Assembly: GCF_000813005.1 (NCBI RefSeq) | Contig: NZ_JSYP01000014.1 | Coordinates: forward strand, 124,001-188,000 | DNA: 64,000 bases | From: Flavobacterium sp. KMS | GTDB lineage: Bacteria > Bacteroidota > Bacteroidia > Flavobacteriales > Flavobacteriaceae | Direction: 5' to 3' | Shown here: positions 35,444 to 44,000 of the stretch, in pieces | Layout of the letters: each line of letters starts with the position of its first letter | Numbering within the stretch: the first letter of the stretch is position 1 | Notes under the pieces: model-generated | Seen by the model: the letters and a program-made list of their open reading frames with translations, nothing else | The model's database searches: none | What the model was told of the DNA's origin: nothing | Program-made: the position numbers and the translations under genes

Positions 35444-36231
35444 TGGAAACAAAAGAATATATAGAATCAGGAATTTTAGAGCTTTATGTTTACGGATTAC
35501 TTACAGAATCTGAAAGCATAGAAGTAGCCGCAATGGCTAAAAAACATGACGAAATTAATGATGAGATTATTGCAATTGAAAAAGCAATAGTAGCATTATC
35601 CTCAAGTTTTTCTCCTTTTCATTCGGTAGCTAATTTTGAAAAAATTAAAGCTAAACTAGAACTTAAACACGGCAAGGTTGTCGATATGAAACCAGCTTCT
35701 ACTTGGTCTCAATATGTTGGTTGGGCAGCGGCTGTACTCTTCTTATTAGGTTTTGCTTATCAGTATGTGCAACTTACCCAAACTAAACAAGCAATAGAAG
35801 TTGTAGGTAGTGAAAAAGATAAATTAAAAAGTGAATATGCACTCTTAGACCAAGAAAGCAAAATCACTGAGAAAAACTTATCGATTGTAAGGGATATAAA
35901 AAATACTGGAGTTACACTAGGCGGACAAGCAGTTGCGCCACAATCTTTTGCAAAAGCATATTGGAATAAAGACACTAAAGTAACTTATATTGATGCTGCT
36001 GGATTACCAAAACCTCCAAAAGGAAAAGTATATCAGGTTTGGGCTTTAAAATTAAGTCCTGTACTTACTCCTACAAGCATTGGTTTGTTGACTGAATTTG
36101 ACTCTAACAATCAAAAAATATTCAAGGTAGAAAATACTGGTTATGCCGAAGCTTTTGGAATCACACTCGAACCTGAAGGCGGAAGCCCAAGTCCTACAAT
36201 GGATCAATTATATACTTTAGGAAAGGTTTAA
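35443..36231 (+). CDS. RskA-like anti-sigma factor
   Basis: A 262-aa inner-membrane protein. The N-terminal cytosolic part (1-80) resembles an anti-sigma domain ('YIESGILELYVYGLLTESESIEVAAMAKKH'), one membrane segment lies at about 88-105 ('YVGWAAAVLFLLGFAYQYV'), and the periplasmic C-terminal domain has the RskA/anti-sigma-K pattern 'AYWNKDTKVTYIDAAGLPKPPKGKVYQVWALK' and 'FGITLEPEGGSPSPTMDQLY' (quoted in pieces). It should hold the sigma factor inactive until a cell-envelope signal releases it. Translation is coupled to the sigma gene. Confidence 0.87.
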   Translation: METKEYIESGILELYVYGLLTESESIEVAAMAKKHDEINDEIIAIEKAIVALSSSFSPFHSVANFEKIKAKLELKHGKVVDMKPASTWSQYVGWAAAVLFLLGFAYQYVQLTQTKQAIEVVGSEKDKLKSEYALLDQESKITEKNLSIVRDIKNTGVTLGGQAVAPQSFAKAYWNKDTKVTYIDAAGLPKPPKGKVYQVWALKLSPVLTPTSIGLLTEFDSNNQKIFKVENTGYAEAFGITLEPEGGSPSPTMDQLYTLGKV

Positions 36232-36254
36232 AAACCAACTTATTATAAAAATTT

Positions 36255-36292
36255 AAAACGCATATTAAAACAAATTAATATGCGTTTTTTTA
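36255..36292 (+). terminator. Intrinsic terminator of the sigma/anti-sigma operon
   Basis: A 13-bp stem (aaaacgcatatta at 36255-36267 with taatatgcgtttt at 36276-36288) is followed by a T run, 23 bp past the anti-sigma stop. Confidence 0.85.
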
Positions 36293-36332
36293 TTATTTTT
36301 AAAATCTAAACTAACCAATAATAAACCAATTT

Positions 36333-36719
36333 ATGAACAGTACATTAATCTTAAGAGTTGCAGTTGCTATTATCTTACTCACACACAGCGTTTTCGGAAT
36401 ATTCGATAATGGTATTAATAATTTCGGGAATCTCTATTTAAACCAAATTGGGTTTGCTCCTTTTGGTGTATTTCTCGCTTGGTCTATAAAACTATCGCAC
36501 ATTGTAGCTGCTGTACTTTTGCTTATTAATAAATACATCAACTTTGCTGCAATCGTTACTATTTTAGTTCTTATTATGGGGATTATTCTGGTTCATTTTC
36601 AAGAAGGATGGTTTGTTGTAGGTGGCGGAAGAAACGGAATGGAATATAACTTTTTACTGATTTGCGTTTTATTGGCAATTATGTTTCCAAAAGGATTTTT
36701 TGGAGGTTCTGAGAAATAA
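36333..36719 (+). CDS. DoxX-family membrane protein
   Basis: A 128-aa protein with four hydrophobic helices, in the range of the DoxX/SURF4 group. The N-terminal 'LRVAVAIILLTHSVFGIF' and 'WSIKLSHIVAAVLLLINKYI' fit the family. DoxX proteins are linked to redox or thiol stress in some bacteria, but no specific function can be assigned here. It is separated from the anti-sigma gene by a terminator, so it is a separate unit. The stop codon touches the left arm of a 38-bp inverted repeat. Confidence 0.75.
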   Translation: MNSTLILRVAVAIILLTHSVFGIFDNGINNFGNLYLNQIGFAPFGVFLAWSIKLSHIVAAVLLLINKYINFAAIVTILVLIMGIILVHFQEGWFVVGGGRNGMEYNFLLICVLLAIMFPKGFFGGSEK

Positions 36720-36930
36720 AGGTACTGAGGTACTAAGAGACAAAGGTTCAAAGGTTTTTTAAAGGAGCTAAGGTTTTGAGTTGCAAAGGTTCAAAGGTTG
36801 CTTAGTTTGCACATAAAATAATCACAATAGCTTTGCGAACTTTGCGTAAAACCTTGCGCCCTTTGCGATTAATTTTTTTACACAAACTAAGCAACCTTTG
36901 AACCTTTGTCTCTTAGTACCTCAGTACCTT
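36719..36930. repeat. Long nested inverted repeat between converging genes
   Basis: Arms of 38 bp are perfectly complementary (36719-36756 and 36893-36930; left arm starts aaggtactgaggtactaag). A second arm of 26 bp (36784-36809, caaaggttcaaaggttgctt onward) is also perfectly complementary to 36883-36908, overlapping the right arm, so two alternative hairpins compete. The loop contains 'ctttgcgaactttgcgtaaa'. It fills the gap between DoxX and the SUKH gene and could terminate transcription from both sides. Confidence 0.85.
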
Positions 36931-36939
36931 ATAAAAAAA

Positions 36940-37581
36940 TCAATCTAAATCTGAAAAACCGAACTCTTCTTCCATCTTTAAAAAGTCTTCTTTGGTTGGA
37001 GTTGAAACAAATAAGGGATAATCTTCTGATAAGTTTCCATTATCATCTGTGAAATACCAAATTAGCTTTCTGTCATTTTCATAAATAATCCAGTTATTAT
37101 GATCTACAACTTTTTGCCAATCTTTAGTGGTTATCTCTTCTATAAATTCTGTTAACTCATCCTGATCCATGTCATAAATTGCACCCGAAAATGGATAGCC
37201 ACCTTCTGCGCATTGTCCGTACATTATCATTTGTAAAAAATCTGGAAGCAATATTTCTTCTGAATACCAAACCGCATTATCTATACTTTGAGTTTGATAA
37301 ACTAAAGTATCTGCTATATTAACTCCCCAATAACATACATTCTGGTTTTCTTCTAGAAAAACTAATTTTCCATCTTCATAAAACAAATCTTCGGGTTTTA
37401 GAAATCGCTGAAATGAAGACATAAAAATATCCAATTTACCTACGGTAATATAAAACTCTTTCAGTATTGCTGGTATTGATTGTCCTAGTTTCGTTTCTGC
37501 ATTTTCAATTGTTTCTACATCAAATCCGTCATAGTTTGTTAATGAACGCCCTAATAATTTTTCGGCAATTTCTCTTATCAT
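36940..37581 (-). CDS. SMI1/KNR4 (SUKH) family protein
   Basis: A 213-aa acidic cytosolic protein. The opening 'DVETIENAETKLGQSIPAILKEFYITVGKL' is the classic SUKH start (helix, 'G..IP..LKEFY...G'), and the 'VNIADTLVYQTQSIDNAVWYSE' and 'DFLQMIMYGQCAEGGYPF' segments continue the fold. Many SUKH proteins are immunity proteins against contact-dependent toxins or regulators of such loci. No toxin gene is adjacent here, so it may be an orphan immunity protein or a housekeeping member. Confidence 0.75.
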   Translation of the reverse strand: MIREIAEKLLGRSLTNYDGFDVETIENAETKLGQSIPAILKEFYITVGKLDIFMSSFQRFLKPEDLFYEDGKLVFLEENQNVCYWGVNIADTLVYQTQSIDNAVWYSEEILLPDFLQMIMYGQCAEGGYPFSGAIYDMDQDELTEFIEEITTKDWQKVVDHNNWIIYENDRKLIWYFTDDNGNLSEDYPLFVSTPTKEDFLKMEEEFGFSDLD

Positions 37582-37818
37582 ATTTTTTGAATTAAGAATA
37601 TCTATATATTTTTTAGTCTATGAATAATCTTTTTAAATCTGTAACAAAAATACTTAATTTCGAATTTATTTCTCCCCAGAATAACTACTATTATCGCCTA
37701 AAATCGATTTAAATAATGCTGTTTTTCATACTCTATTTTTTAAGTCTACACACATCAATACAAACCAATTATAATAAATTCTTCTTAATTTTATTTATTT
37801 TCTAAAATCTATATCGTA

Positions 37819-37830
37819 ATATTGCAATAT
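37819..37830 (+). promoter_or_regulatory. Palindrome atattgcaatat, candidate ArsR operator
   Basis: A perfect 12-bp palindrome sits 13 bp before the ArsR ATG, inside the likely promoter (the preceding 'taatattg' resembles the -7 box). Position and symmetry fit autorepression by ArsR. The link is inference. Confidence 0.45.
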
Positions 37831-37842
37831 AAAAATATAACA

Positions 37843-38175
37843 ATGGGAGCAACTAAATCAGATTTCTTTACTGACAACCAAAACGAACTTGCTATTCTGG
37901 CAAAAGCATTGGGTCACCCTGCAAGAATTGCCATTATAGAATACTTACTAAAGGTTAACGCATGCATTTGCGGTGATATCGTAAACGAATTACCCCTATC
38001 GCAGCCTACGGTTTCTCAGCATCTTAAAGAGCTTAAAAATGCAGGTTTAATAAAAGGTAATATCGAAGGAAACGCTATTTGCTATTGCATTAACGAATCG
38101 GGATTTGAAAAAATTAAAGTCTTTTTCCAACATGTTGAAACGCATTTGGAGAAAAGAAATAATGAATGTTGTTAA
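37843..38175 (+). CDS. arsR: ArsR-family metalloregulator
   Basis: A 110-aa winged-helix repressor that probably releases its promoter when it binds arsenite. I start it at 37843 (MGATKSDFFTDNQNELAILA); the TTG seven codons earlier lies in the palindromic operator. The metal-binding helix has Cys in 'NACICGDIVNEL', which corresponds to the ELCVCDL box of ArsR. The recognition helix is 'LSQPTVSQHLKELKNAGLI'. The C-terminus ends in CC. It is the first gene of the arsenic operon, with the next gene 19 bp away. Confidence 0.88.
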   Translation: MGATKSDFFTDNQNELAILAKALGHPARIAIIEYLLKVNACICGDIVNELPLSQPTVSQHLKELKNAGLIKGNIEGNAICYCINESGFEKIKVFFQHVETHLEKRNNECC

Positions 38176-38194
38176 ATATTAAAAAATAAAAATT

Positions 38195-38680
38195 ATGAAA
38201 CTTTCAGAAATTAAAAACATCTTAAAAACAGTTGAAGCTATTAATTTTCAGCTTCCAAATGGGACTTTTGTACCCGAATATTTTCACGTAACTGAAGTTG
38301 GTTTAATAACCAAGAATTTTATCGATTGTGGCGGAACTGTGCGCAAGGAAACGGTTGTAAACTTCCAACTTTGGGACGCCAATGATTATGAACATAGATT
38401 AAAACCTCAAAAACTGGTTCATATCATCGAACTTTCGGAAAAGGTTTTAGTCCCGATAGCTATCGGGATCGAAGATTTTGAAATTGAAGTTGAATATCAA
38501 GATACTACTATTGGCAAATATGATTTAGGTTTTAACGGTAAAGATTTTGTTTTACTAAACAAACAAACGGCTTGCTTGGCTCAAGATCAATGCGGAATTC
38601 CATCTGAAAAACCAAATGTTCGCCTTTCGGATATATCAAATCAATCAAGCTCTTGTACTCCGGGCAGTAGTTGTTGCTAA
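38195..38680 (+). CDS. DUF6428-family protein of the arsenic operon
   Basis: A 161-aa cytosolic protein of a family repeatedly found between arsR and arsC in Bacteroidota. The middle contains 'YFHVTEVGLITKNFIDCGGT' and 'NFQLWDANDYEHRLKPQKL'. The C-terminus is Cys-rich ('SSSCTPGSSCC', with further Cys at 'TACLAQDQCGI'), suggesting metalloid or thiol binding. Biochemical function is unknown. Its coding region contains the 18-bp palindrome tcccgatagctatcggga (38451-38468), read in frame as VPIAIGI. Confidence 0.78.
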   Translation: MKLSEIKNILKTVEAINFQLPNGTFVPEYFHVTEVGLITKNFIDCGGTVRKETVVNFQLWDANDYEHRLKPQKLVHIIELSEKVLVPIAIGIEDFEIEVEYQDTTIGKYDLGFNGKDFVLLNKQTACLAQDQCGIPSEKPNVRLSDISNQSSSCTPGSSCC

Positions 38681-38699
38681 TTTTTGAATGTCATAAAAT

Positions 38700-39320
38700 A
38701 TGAGCTTACTATTTCCCGAAATCGAAAACGTTATTCGTTCTTTTGATTTTAAAACTATTACTGATGAACGAAAGCATATTTTATTGCCTTTAATAGTTTA
38801 TGTGCAAGGTAGAGTAAATGCGCTACAAGAAATTAGACTTAATTTTATTTGTACCCATAATTCGAGAAGAAGTCATCTGGCTCAAGTTTGGGCGCAGACT
38901 GCAGCTGCACATTTTGATATAAAAAATGTTTCTTGCTATTCGGGTGGAACGGAAGCAACTGCTTTATTTCCTGTAGTGGCTAAGACCTTGGAAGAATCGG
39001 GGTTTAAAATCGAAGCTATTTCGGAAGGTAAAAATCCGGTTTATTCCATAAAATTTGCATCGAATGAGCATCCTATTATTGGATTTTCTAAATCATTTGA
39101 TGCAAGTTTTAATCCTGTAAGCAAATTTGCGGCTATCATGACGTGTTCACAAGCTGATGGCGATTGTCCATTTATTGCTGGTGCAGAAAAACGTATCCCG
39201 ATTACGTACGATGATCCTAAAGCATTTGATAATACGCCTTTACAACTCGAGAAATATCAGGAACGCAGTTTACAAATTGCTACCGAAATGTTTTATGTTT
39301 TCTCGCAAATAAACAAATAA
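38700..39320 (+). CDS. arsC: Low-molecular-weight phosphatase-fold arsenate reductase-like protein
   Basis: A 206-aa protein with the LMW-PTP/ArsC loop '[18 protein letters not shown]' (C-x5-R at the start of the fold) and the later '[13 protein letters not shown]', which supplies the further Cys residues of thioredoxin-coupled arsenate reductases. The extra N-terminal 45 residues are helical. It is placed between the DUF6428 and ACR3 genes with 19 and 1 bp gaps, so it should reduce arsenate to arsenite for export. The symbol arsC is by context and motif. Confidence 0.85.
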   Translation: MSLLFPEIENVIRSFDFKTITDERKHILLPLIVYVQGRVNALQEIRLNFICTHNSRRSHLAQVWAQTAAAHFDIKNVSCYSGGTEATALFPVVAKTLEESGFKIEAISEGKNPVYSIKFASNEHPIIGFSKSFDASFNPVSKFAAIMTCSQADGDCPFIAGAEKRIPITYDDPKAFDNTPLQLEKYQERSLQIATEMFYVFSQINK

Positions 39321-39321
39321 T

Positions 39322-40380
39322 ATGTCTGCAAATACTTGCGCTCCAGCTGCTGAAAGAAAAAAGTTGGGTTTTCTTGACCGTTTTTTAACGCTTTGGATTT
39401 TTCTTGCTATGGCAATTGGGGTTTCAATTGGTTATTTTGTTCCATCTAGCGGAGATTTCATCAATTCTTTCTCTAGCGGAACTACCAATATTCCGCTTGC
39501 AATTGGATTGATATTAATGATGTATCCTCCGCTAGCAAAAGTTAAGTATGAACTTATGGGTGAGGTTTTTAAAAACACTCGTGTATTGGGTGCTTCTCTT
39601 TTTCTTAACTGGATTGTAGGCCCTTTTTTAATGTTTGGTTTGGCATTATTATTCTTAAATGGCTATCCTGAATATATGATTGGTTTAATCTTAATAGGTT
39701 TAGCCCGATGTATTGCAATGGTTGTTGTATGGAATGATCTTGCCGATGGAAACCGCGAATATGCCGCTGGTTTAATTGCGCTGAACAGTATTTTTCAGGT
39801 TTTGCTTTATAGTGTTTATGCTTGGTTTTTTATTACTGTTTTACCTCCTTATTTTGGATATACTGGTTTTAATGTAAACATATCCATTGGTCAAATTGCC
39901 GAAAGCGTTGGTATTTATTTGGGTATTCCTTTTACGCTTGGCATTGGTAGCCGTTACATTCTTATTAAGCTAAAAGGTATCACTTGGTTTGAGAACAAAT
40001 ACATACCTGCAATTTCGCCTATTACCTTGATTGCTTTACTTTTTACCATCTTAATCATGTTTAGTCTAAAAGGGGAATTAATTGTACAAATTCCGATGGA
40101 TGTTATACGAATTGCTATTCCGCTGGTGCTTTATTTTGTTATAATGTTTGTAATTAGCTTTTTGGCAGGGAAATATTTTGGTGCCGATTATTCTAAAGCT
40201 ACTGCAATTGCATTTACAGCTACTGGAAACAATTTTGAACTGGCGATTGCTGTTGCTATTGGGGTTTTCGGAATCAATAGCGGACAAGCTTTTGCTGGCG
40301 TAATTGGCCCGTTGGTCGAAGTTCCTGCTTTGATTGCTTTGGTTAATGTTGCTTTTTGGTTTAGAAAAGTTCTTTTTTAA
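39322..40380 (+). CDS. ACR3-family arsenite efflux transporter
   Basis: A 352-aa inner-membrane transporter with about 10 hydrophobic segments. '[18 protein letters not shown]' and '[20 protein letters not shown]' contain the conserved ACR3 Cys, and '[20 protein letters not shown]' the conserved Asn/Glu pair of the bile-acid:sodium symporter superfamily. It exports arsenite made by the preceding reductase. It is the last gene of the arsR-DUF6428-arsC-ACR3 operon. No clear terminator follows; a repeat mosaic starts directly after the stop. Confidence 0.92.
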   Translation: MSANTCAPAAERKKLGFLDRFLTLWIFLAMAIGVSIGYFVPSSGDFINSFSSGTTNIPLAIGLILMMYPPLAKVKYELMGEVFKNTRVLGASLFLNWIVGPFLMFGLALLFLNGYPEYMIGLILIGLARCIAMVVVWNDLADGNREYAAGLIALNSIFQVLLYSVYAWFFITVLPPYFGYTGFNVNISIGQIAESVGIYLGIPFTLGIGSRYILIKLKGITWFENKYIPAISPITLIALLFTILIMFSLKGELIVQIPMDVIRIAIPLVLYFVIMFVISFLAGKYFGADYSKATAIAFTATGNNFELAIAVAIGVFGINSGQAFAGVIGPLVEVPALIALVNVAFWFRKVLF

Positions 40381-40553
40381 GCCGCTAAGGCTCTAAGTTG
40401 CAAAGGTTCAAAGACTGCTTAGTTTGTGTATAAATCTTTGTACACTTTGCAACTAGTTTTACCACAGCGTCTCTCAATCTTGTCACCCTGACGGAGGAAG
40501 GGTCTCCTCTCGAAACTTTACACAGCTTGCAGAGCAACTTACTTTGATTTTGG

Positions 40554-40605
40554 ACGCAGATTAAACTGATTCGCTTGGGCGAAAACGCGGATAAAAACAG
40601 ATTTC
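40554..40605. repeat. Dispersed repeat R4, copy 2 (52 bp)
   Basis: Starts acgcagattaaactgattcg and contains the hairpin ttcgcttgggcgaa. It is collinear with 15823-15874 (11 differences in 52). The arms of the small hairpin are conserved while its loop differs. Confidence 0.6.
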
Positions 40606-40826
40606 TTTTTTTAAGGTGCTAAGTAACAAAGGTTCAAAGTTGCTTGGTTTGCGTAAGATCTTTGTGAACTTTGCGTAAATCCTTGCGCTCTTTGCGGTTA
40701 ATTTTATACCGTTTAGTATTAGTAACCCGTTTGATATCGCTGAAGCCTCATTTCTCAATGTCTCTCGCAGATTTGGCTGATTGAGCAGATTTATATTGAT
40801 TGTTTTATCATGAAAACGAATGTCCT

Positions 40827-40903
40827 AGCCCTGATGGGAACGGCATCCTTTTTATTTTTTCTTTAAAAATAAAAAGATATAGTGGACAGCAGGAAGCAGC
40901 TTC
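40827..40903. repeat. Dispersed repeat R1, copy 2 (AT-rich core hairpin)
   Basis: The left arm (agccctgatgggaacggcat onward) is identical over 26 bases to the inverted copy at 56775-56850. The right arm (aaaagatatagtggacagca onward) differs from it by a few bases. The core between them is tattttttctttaaaaata, unrelated to the cores of copies 1 and 3. Confidence 0.75.
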
Positions 40904-41002
40904 TAATTTTAGGAATAAAGATACTAAGTCGCTAAGAGGCTAAGGTTCTAAGTTTTTTTTAACCGCAAAGCTGTACTGTTACTAACAAAAATGCTAAATA
41001 AA

Positions 41003-41034
41003 AAAAAGGTTCAACCGCAAAGTTGAACCTTTTT
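41003..41034 (-). terminator. Intrinsic terminator of ccsBA
   Basis: A 13-bp perfect stem (aaaaaggttcaac at 41003-41015 with gttgaaccttttt at 41022-41034) sits 17 bp past the ccsBA stop. It reuses the 'aaaggttcaa' word of the surrounding repeats. Confidence 0.8.
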
Positions 41035-41051
41035 ATGTGAATTAATAATTG

Positions 41052-44000
41052 TTATTTTTTATAATACTTGCGGTATTTTGGGTAAGTCACTGCTCCAATT
41101 AAGGTGATTACTCCTAATGAATACCAAATCCAATCTAATGAATGCGCTTCTCCGCTTGCGTATGAGTGTAACCCTACTAAGTGGAAGTTTACTCCGTAAT
41201 ACGTAAATAAGATTGAAATAAACGCAAACATACTCATTAGGTTAAATATCCATTTTCCGCGTAGGGCTGGTACAAAACGAGCGTGAATTACAAATGCGTA
41301 AATCATGATACTAATTAATGCCCAAGTTTCTTTTGGATCCCATCCCCAGTAACGTCCCCAGCTTTCGTTGGCCCATTGTCCTCCAAGGAAGTTTCCTATG
41401 GTTAACATTATCAATCCGATGGTTAATGCCATCTCGTTGATGTATGTGATTTCCTGAATGTTTAAATCCATTTTGGACTTGTTACTCTTATTGGTAAAGA
41501 AAATTAATACCAACGATACAAATCCTAATATCATTCCTAAGGCAAATGGTCCGTAACTAGCAACAATTACCGCTACGTGTATCATTAACCAGTATGAGTT
41601 AAGAACTGGCTGCAAATTGGCTATTTCTGGGTCAATCCAGTTCATGTATGCTGCCATTAATATCATTGCTGTTACAAATGCTGATGATGCTACGGTAAGT
41701 TTAGATTTTCTATCAAAAGCCAACCCGAAGAACATTGTTGCCCAAGCTACATATATAATAGATTCGTAAGCATTACTCCATGGTGCGTGACCTGAAATGT
41801 ACCAACGTGCTATTAATCCTAAGGTATGCAACCCAAATAAGGCTCCGATAATTATATGGAAAACATTAACTGTTATTCTTAATGATTTTTTCTCGAAGAA
41901 GATATTCAGAATTGTAAAAATAAGCATCAGGATTGAAGCTGTAATATACCAATACGGAAGCTTTTTAAATACATCGTACTTATTATACAATAACTCTGAT
42001 GTAATTTTCTCTTCGCTTGGTCGTACTTTGCTTCCAAACTTCTTCTGGAATCCATTAATACTTTCTAGTAATTCATCGGCTTGTTTAAAATCTTTGGTTA
42101 TCGAAGCGTTGTTTAAAGCTGCAAAATACATTGGTAAAATTTGCTTTACATACGTTTCGTCCATTCCTTTTAAACCTGCATTGCTAATTTCTAGGTAGGA
42201 AATCCATTTGTTGTTTGGATCATTTGGTATCGGGAAAATCTTTAAGATGCTTCCGCTTAAAGCCGATTCCATAAGGTTTACTTTTTTATCGGTTTCGATA
42301 AAATCTTTCTCAAATTGATTCGGATTTGCTGCTTTGTAAGCTGCATCTAAATATGGTGATAATTTATAATTTCCTTTTTCATCAAAAAACTTAATAAAAG
42401 GTGCAAATCCTGCATCTTTATCAATTCCGATAATTTTACGGATACTATCATTTCCTGATTTTATGTAGATAATCGGGATTTCTATCCAAACCTGAGCGTA
42501 TTGTGTCATTGACAAAAATACCTGATCTGAGTTCATTCCGTTATACTTATCGTCATGGCTTACTTTTCTCAATAATTCTGATGAGAAAGTATTAATAGGC
42601 TTCATTCTTCCGCCTGCATCCTGAATAATTAAACGTCCGAATTTAGCAGCGTGTGCTTCTGGCGCTTTATAAATACTGATTAACGAATCTAGTTGTTTCT
42701 GACTTGGTGGTCTCGTAACGTGATTTGCATGATTGTTTGGATCTTTGCTTTGTGGAGCATGCTCATGTTTGTGATCTTTCTCATGGTCATGATTTGGATC
42801 TGTACTATGTGCTGCATGATCGTGGTCGTGGTCATGATCATGGTCGTGTTGTTCTTGTGCAAATCCGTTAAAGCTCAACATTAATACTAAAATAGTAATT
42901 AGTTTTGCTTTTTTGTTTTTCACTACTTCTAACTTGCGTTTTAAGTCGGCAAAACGAGAATGTTTAGTAAACATGATCGCCATTAACCCAAAGAACAACA
43001 TAAAGTATCCTAAATAAGTTATAGATGTTCCCCAGAAATCGTGGTTTACAGATAATACTGTTCCTTTTTCGTCTGGATCAAATGAAGATTGGAAGAATCT
43101 ATATCCTCTGTAATCTAATACGTGGTTCATGTAAATTCTAGCGTCGAATGTTTTATTAGAGTCTATAACGGTAACTTTACTTTCGAATGAAGAATAACTT
43201 TTCTCGGTTCCTGGGTATTTCTGAGCAATAAAATCATTCAATTTAACCTTAAATGGCAATACATAAGCTTTACTTCCGTAGAAGAATGTGTAATCGATAT
43301 TTCCGATTTTAACTGTTTTAAAGTCTCCAATTTTACCTTTAGATCCTAATAATGTTACTTCTTTTTCTTGTCCTTCGGCTTTTAATTTTACTATCAAAGC
43401 ATCTTCGTGAGTTTTGGCTTTATAATCATTATTAGATTCGTAAGCAATAACTCCTTTTACAGCTGGATCTGGGAAAACAATTCGGATATCCCCAATACTG
43501 TATAATGAACGCATCATTAATGGCTGTACATTATCCTTTGTTACTTTTCCTTTTAGTTTATCGGCCATACGCATAAAATCTCCTTCAAAAGGGGTTTGTA
43601 TCGTATAAGTTTCGCCTGTTGTATTAATATTGATTGCTCCGTCTGTAGGTTTATTCAATGCAAACAGAACGTTGTGTATGTTTTGAACTTCTCCGTCTTT
43701 AAGGAAATGTTCTTCTCGCCCGCCTTCGCCAGCTTCTACTAGTTTTAAATATACGATTCCGCTAGGATCTGGTTTTATAACTTCTTTGGCTCCCATGATA
43801 AAATCTTTGTACTCTACTTCAAATGGAGTTTCGTTGAATTTACCCGAAATACTAAAATCGTTATCGGCAACTGGAGATAATAATAAACTTTTCTCGAAAA
43901 CACGGCGTTTCATCTCGCCTTTGTACTCTCCATCGGCAAAAATGGTAATAAATGTTTTATCTGAATATATTTGGTTTTCAGCCGCTCCTTCGCGTATTGG

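Larger units (their letters stand above)
40381..41002. repeat. Intergenic repeat mosaic with R1, R4 and AAAGGTT-family pieces
   Basis: No gene is seen. The stretch between the converging ACR3 and ccsBA genes strings together 'ctaag...aaaggttcaaag' blocks (about 40381-40451, 40618-40705, 40920-40972), an R4 copy (40554-40605), an R1 copy (40827-40903), and 'ctttgcgtaaatccttgcgc' motifs like those at 36.8 kb. Confidence 0.7.

Noticed and set aside
34330-36231. Sigma/anti-sigma pair plus TonB receptor as a FecI-FecR-FecA iron system
   Set aside because: The anti-sigma protein is RskA-like, not FecR-like, and the receptor is divergent with no extra signalling domain seen.
38451-38468. Palindrome in the DUF6428 gene as an operator
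   Set aside because: It lies deep in the coding region with no gene start nearby; a repeat-related origin fits better.
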